This document shows, piece by piece, positions 6,023 through 6,247 of a DNA stretch of 6,247 bases. Source of the stretch: Coriobacteriia bacterium. Its GTDB lineage: Bacteria > Actinomycetota > Coriobacteriia > Anaerosomatales > PALSA-660. Position 1 is the stretch's first letter, and each line of letters opens with the position of its first letter. The notes under the pieces are model-generated. The model saw nothing but the letters and a program-made list of their open reading frames with translations, did not search any database and was not told where the DNA came from. A program made the position numbers and the translations under genes. The stretch lies in assembly GCA_003133285.1 (NCBI GenBank), contig PKWR01000005.1:2679-8925 (forward strand), written 5' to 3'.

Positions 6023-6088
6023 GGCGGGGGAGCGCGCGCTCAAGAAGCGCATCAACCCGACTCGCGCCGAGCGCTCGCACCGTTGCCG
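6017..6088 (+). other. Weak attC-like palindrome after the membrane-protein gene
   Basis: The arms GCGCGCGCTC (6032-6041) and GAGCGCTCGC (6069-6078) are complementary at nine of ten positions around a 27-base middle. The left flank CGCTAAG (6017-6023) contains the TAA stop and resembles the GGCTAAC box of site 1 at 5 of 7 positions. The right flank GTTGCCG (6082-6088) keeps GTT plus one purine of GTTRRRY. The layout (stop codon in the left box, next gene start 18 bases after the right box) repeats that of site 2. The inverted repeat could instead be an ordinary hairpin, though no U-tract follows to make it an intrinsic terminator. Confidence 0.38.
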
Positions 6089-6106
6089 GTTCTGAAGGGG
6101 GCAAAC

Positions 6107-6247
6107 GTGGCTCGAATCAACGGTGAGATCGTGATCGACCGACCGCTCGTTCGGGTGGTGGTGTCAACATGGCAACGGATGCCCGACTTCCGGTGGCTAC
6201 CCGTCCAACCTAGGGCACAGACGGGGCCGGGAGCGACCGCAGCCGCG
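6107..6247 (+). CDS. 5' part of a SRPBCC-like gene, probably disrupted; runs off window
   Basis: GTG at 6107 follows GAAGGGGG (6094-6101) by five bases and opens a frame that stays open for 47 codons to the window end. The first 13 residues (VARINGEIVIDRP) look like the start of SRPBCC/polyketide-cyclase-like proteins, small START-fold proteins that bind hydrophobic ligands. After the proline, the family would continue with a V-E-x-V-F-D-type helix. Here the frame reads LVRVVVSTWQRMPDFRW and becomes Pro/Arg/Ala-rich, and neither other + frame restores the family sequence. This suggests a truncated or recombined gene rather than a simple frameshift. The evidence for family membership rests on the first 13 residues only. 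Confidence 0.4.
   Translation, partial: MARINGEIVIDRPLVRVVVSTWQRMPDFRWLPVQPRAQTGPGATAAA
6175..6204 (+). repeat. Imperfect hairpin within the disrupted SRPBCC-like frame
   Basis: ACGGATGCC (6175-6183) and GGCTACCCGT (6195-6204) are complementary with one mismatch and one bulged base around an 11-base loop. It is flanked by GTCAAC (6162-6167) on the left and CAACCTAGGGCAC (6206-6218) on the right. The right flank resembles CAACGTTAGGCAC of attC-like site 2. It could be a further decayed attC site just after the point where the SRPBCC-like sequence breaks off, but the outer boxes pair poorly. Confidence 0.25.

Larger units (their letters stand above)
3777..6082 (+). mobile_element. CALIN-like run of three single-gene integron cassettes
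   Basis: Three consecutive units of about 0.6 to 0.9 kb, each with one + strand gene and a 3' attC-like site. They are the methyltransferase (about 3777-4667), DUF6933 (about 4668-5276) and membrane protein (about 5277-6082). All three genes begin with GTG after a G-rich ribosome-binding site, 18 to 33 bases downstream of an R'-like core, and none has an obvious promoter of its own. No integrase (intI) or attI lies in the window. Only the junctions at 3695-3782 and 5197-5282 are well supported. Confidence 0.6.

Noticed and set aside
6104..6113. AACGTGGCTC as the right core of the last attC
   Set aside because: It lacks GTT and coincides with the GTG start of the SRPBCC-like gene; the palindrome at 6017-6088 is a better candidate, although GCTCAAG (6038-6044) could be a left box for it.

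Overview
The window joins a conserved chromosomal block to what looks like an integron-type gene-cassette array. The DNA is G+C-rich throughout. The left part (1-2831) reads trpS-scpA-scpB-rluB, all on the + strand, tightly packed and in places overlapping. This order occurs in several high-G+C or anaerobic lineages, for example Coriobacteriia-like Actinobacteria and Geobacter-like Deltaproteobacteria. The protein style leans towards the former, but the sequence alone does not settle the phylum. No plasmid or phage hallmark is visible.

Layout: 1-684 is the 3' part of trpS (tryptophanyl-tRNA synthetase). Next come scpA (709-1464) and scpB (1457-2065), the kleisin and winged-helix partners of SMC condensin, and rluB (2034-2831), a 23S rRNA pseudouridine synthase. 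One base after the rluB stop the character changes. A convergent C-terminal scrap of a HigA/ImmA-IrrE type protein (2833-3060, - strand) is followed by a Phd/YefM-ParE toxin-antitoxin pair (3118-3664). Then come three single-gene units, all on the + strand and all starting with GTG: a leucine-carboxyl-methyltransferase-family (TcmP-like) methyltransferase (3815-4630), a DUF6933-type protein (4696-5202) and a six-helix membrane protein of unknown function (5300-6022). The 5' end of a SRPBCC-like gene (6107-end) appears to lose its family sequence after 13 residues.

The main discovery is in the gaps between these genes. The spacers at 3695-3782 and 5197-5282 are attC-like imperfect palindromes. 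Each has an outer R''/R' box pair, an inner stem with extra bases on the left arm, and a variable middle. They share GCGCCCAACGT about 1.5 kb apart, and the second ends in a perfect GTTRRRY core (GTTAGGC). Weaker candidates lie between the other genes (about 4601-4673 and 6017-6088), and an R'-like core sits just before the toxin-antitoxin unit (3063-3069). One short gene unit per interval, a common orientation, stop codons running into the attC left box, starts 18-33 bases after the R' box, a toxin-antitoxin unit, and orphan or hypothetical genes all fit an integron cassette array. No integrase gene lies in the window, and the left flank is the trpS-rluB operon. The best description is a CALIN-like array (cluster of attC sites lacking an integrase) or the far end of a chromosomal integron, in a host that may not be a classical integron carrier.

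Functionally, the left block serves translation, chromosome organisation and ribosome maturation and is probably co-transcribed. The array genes do not form a pathway. They are independent accessory modules, with the toxin-antitoxin unit the likely stabiliser.
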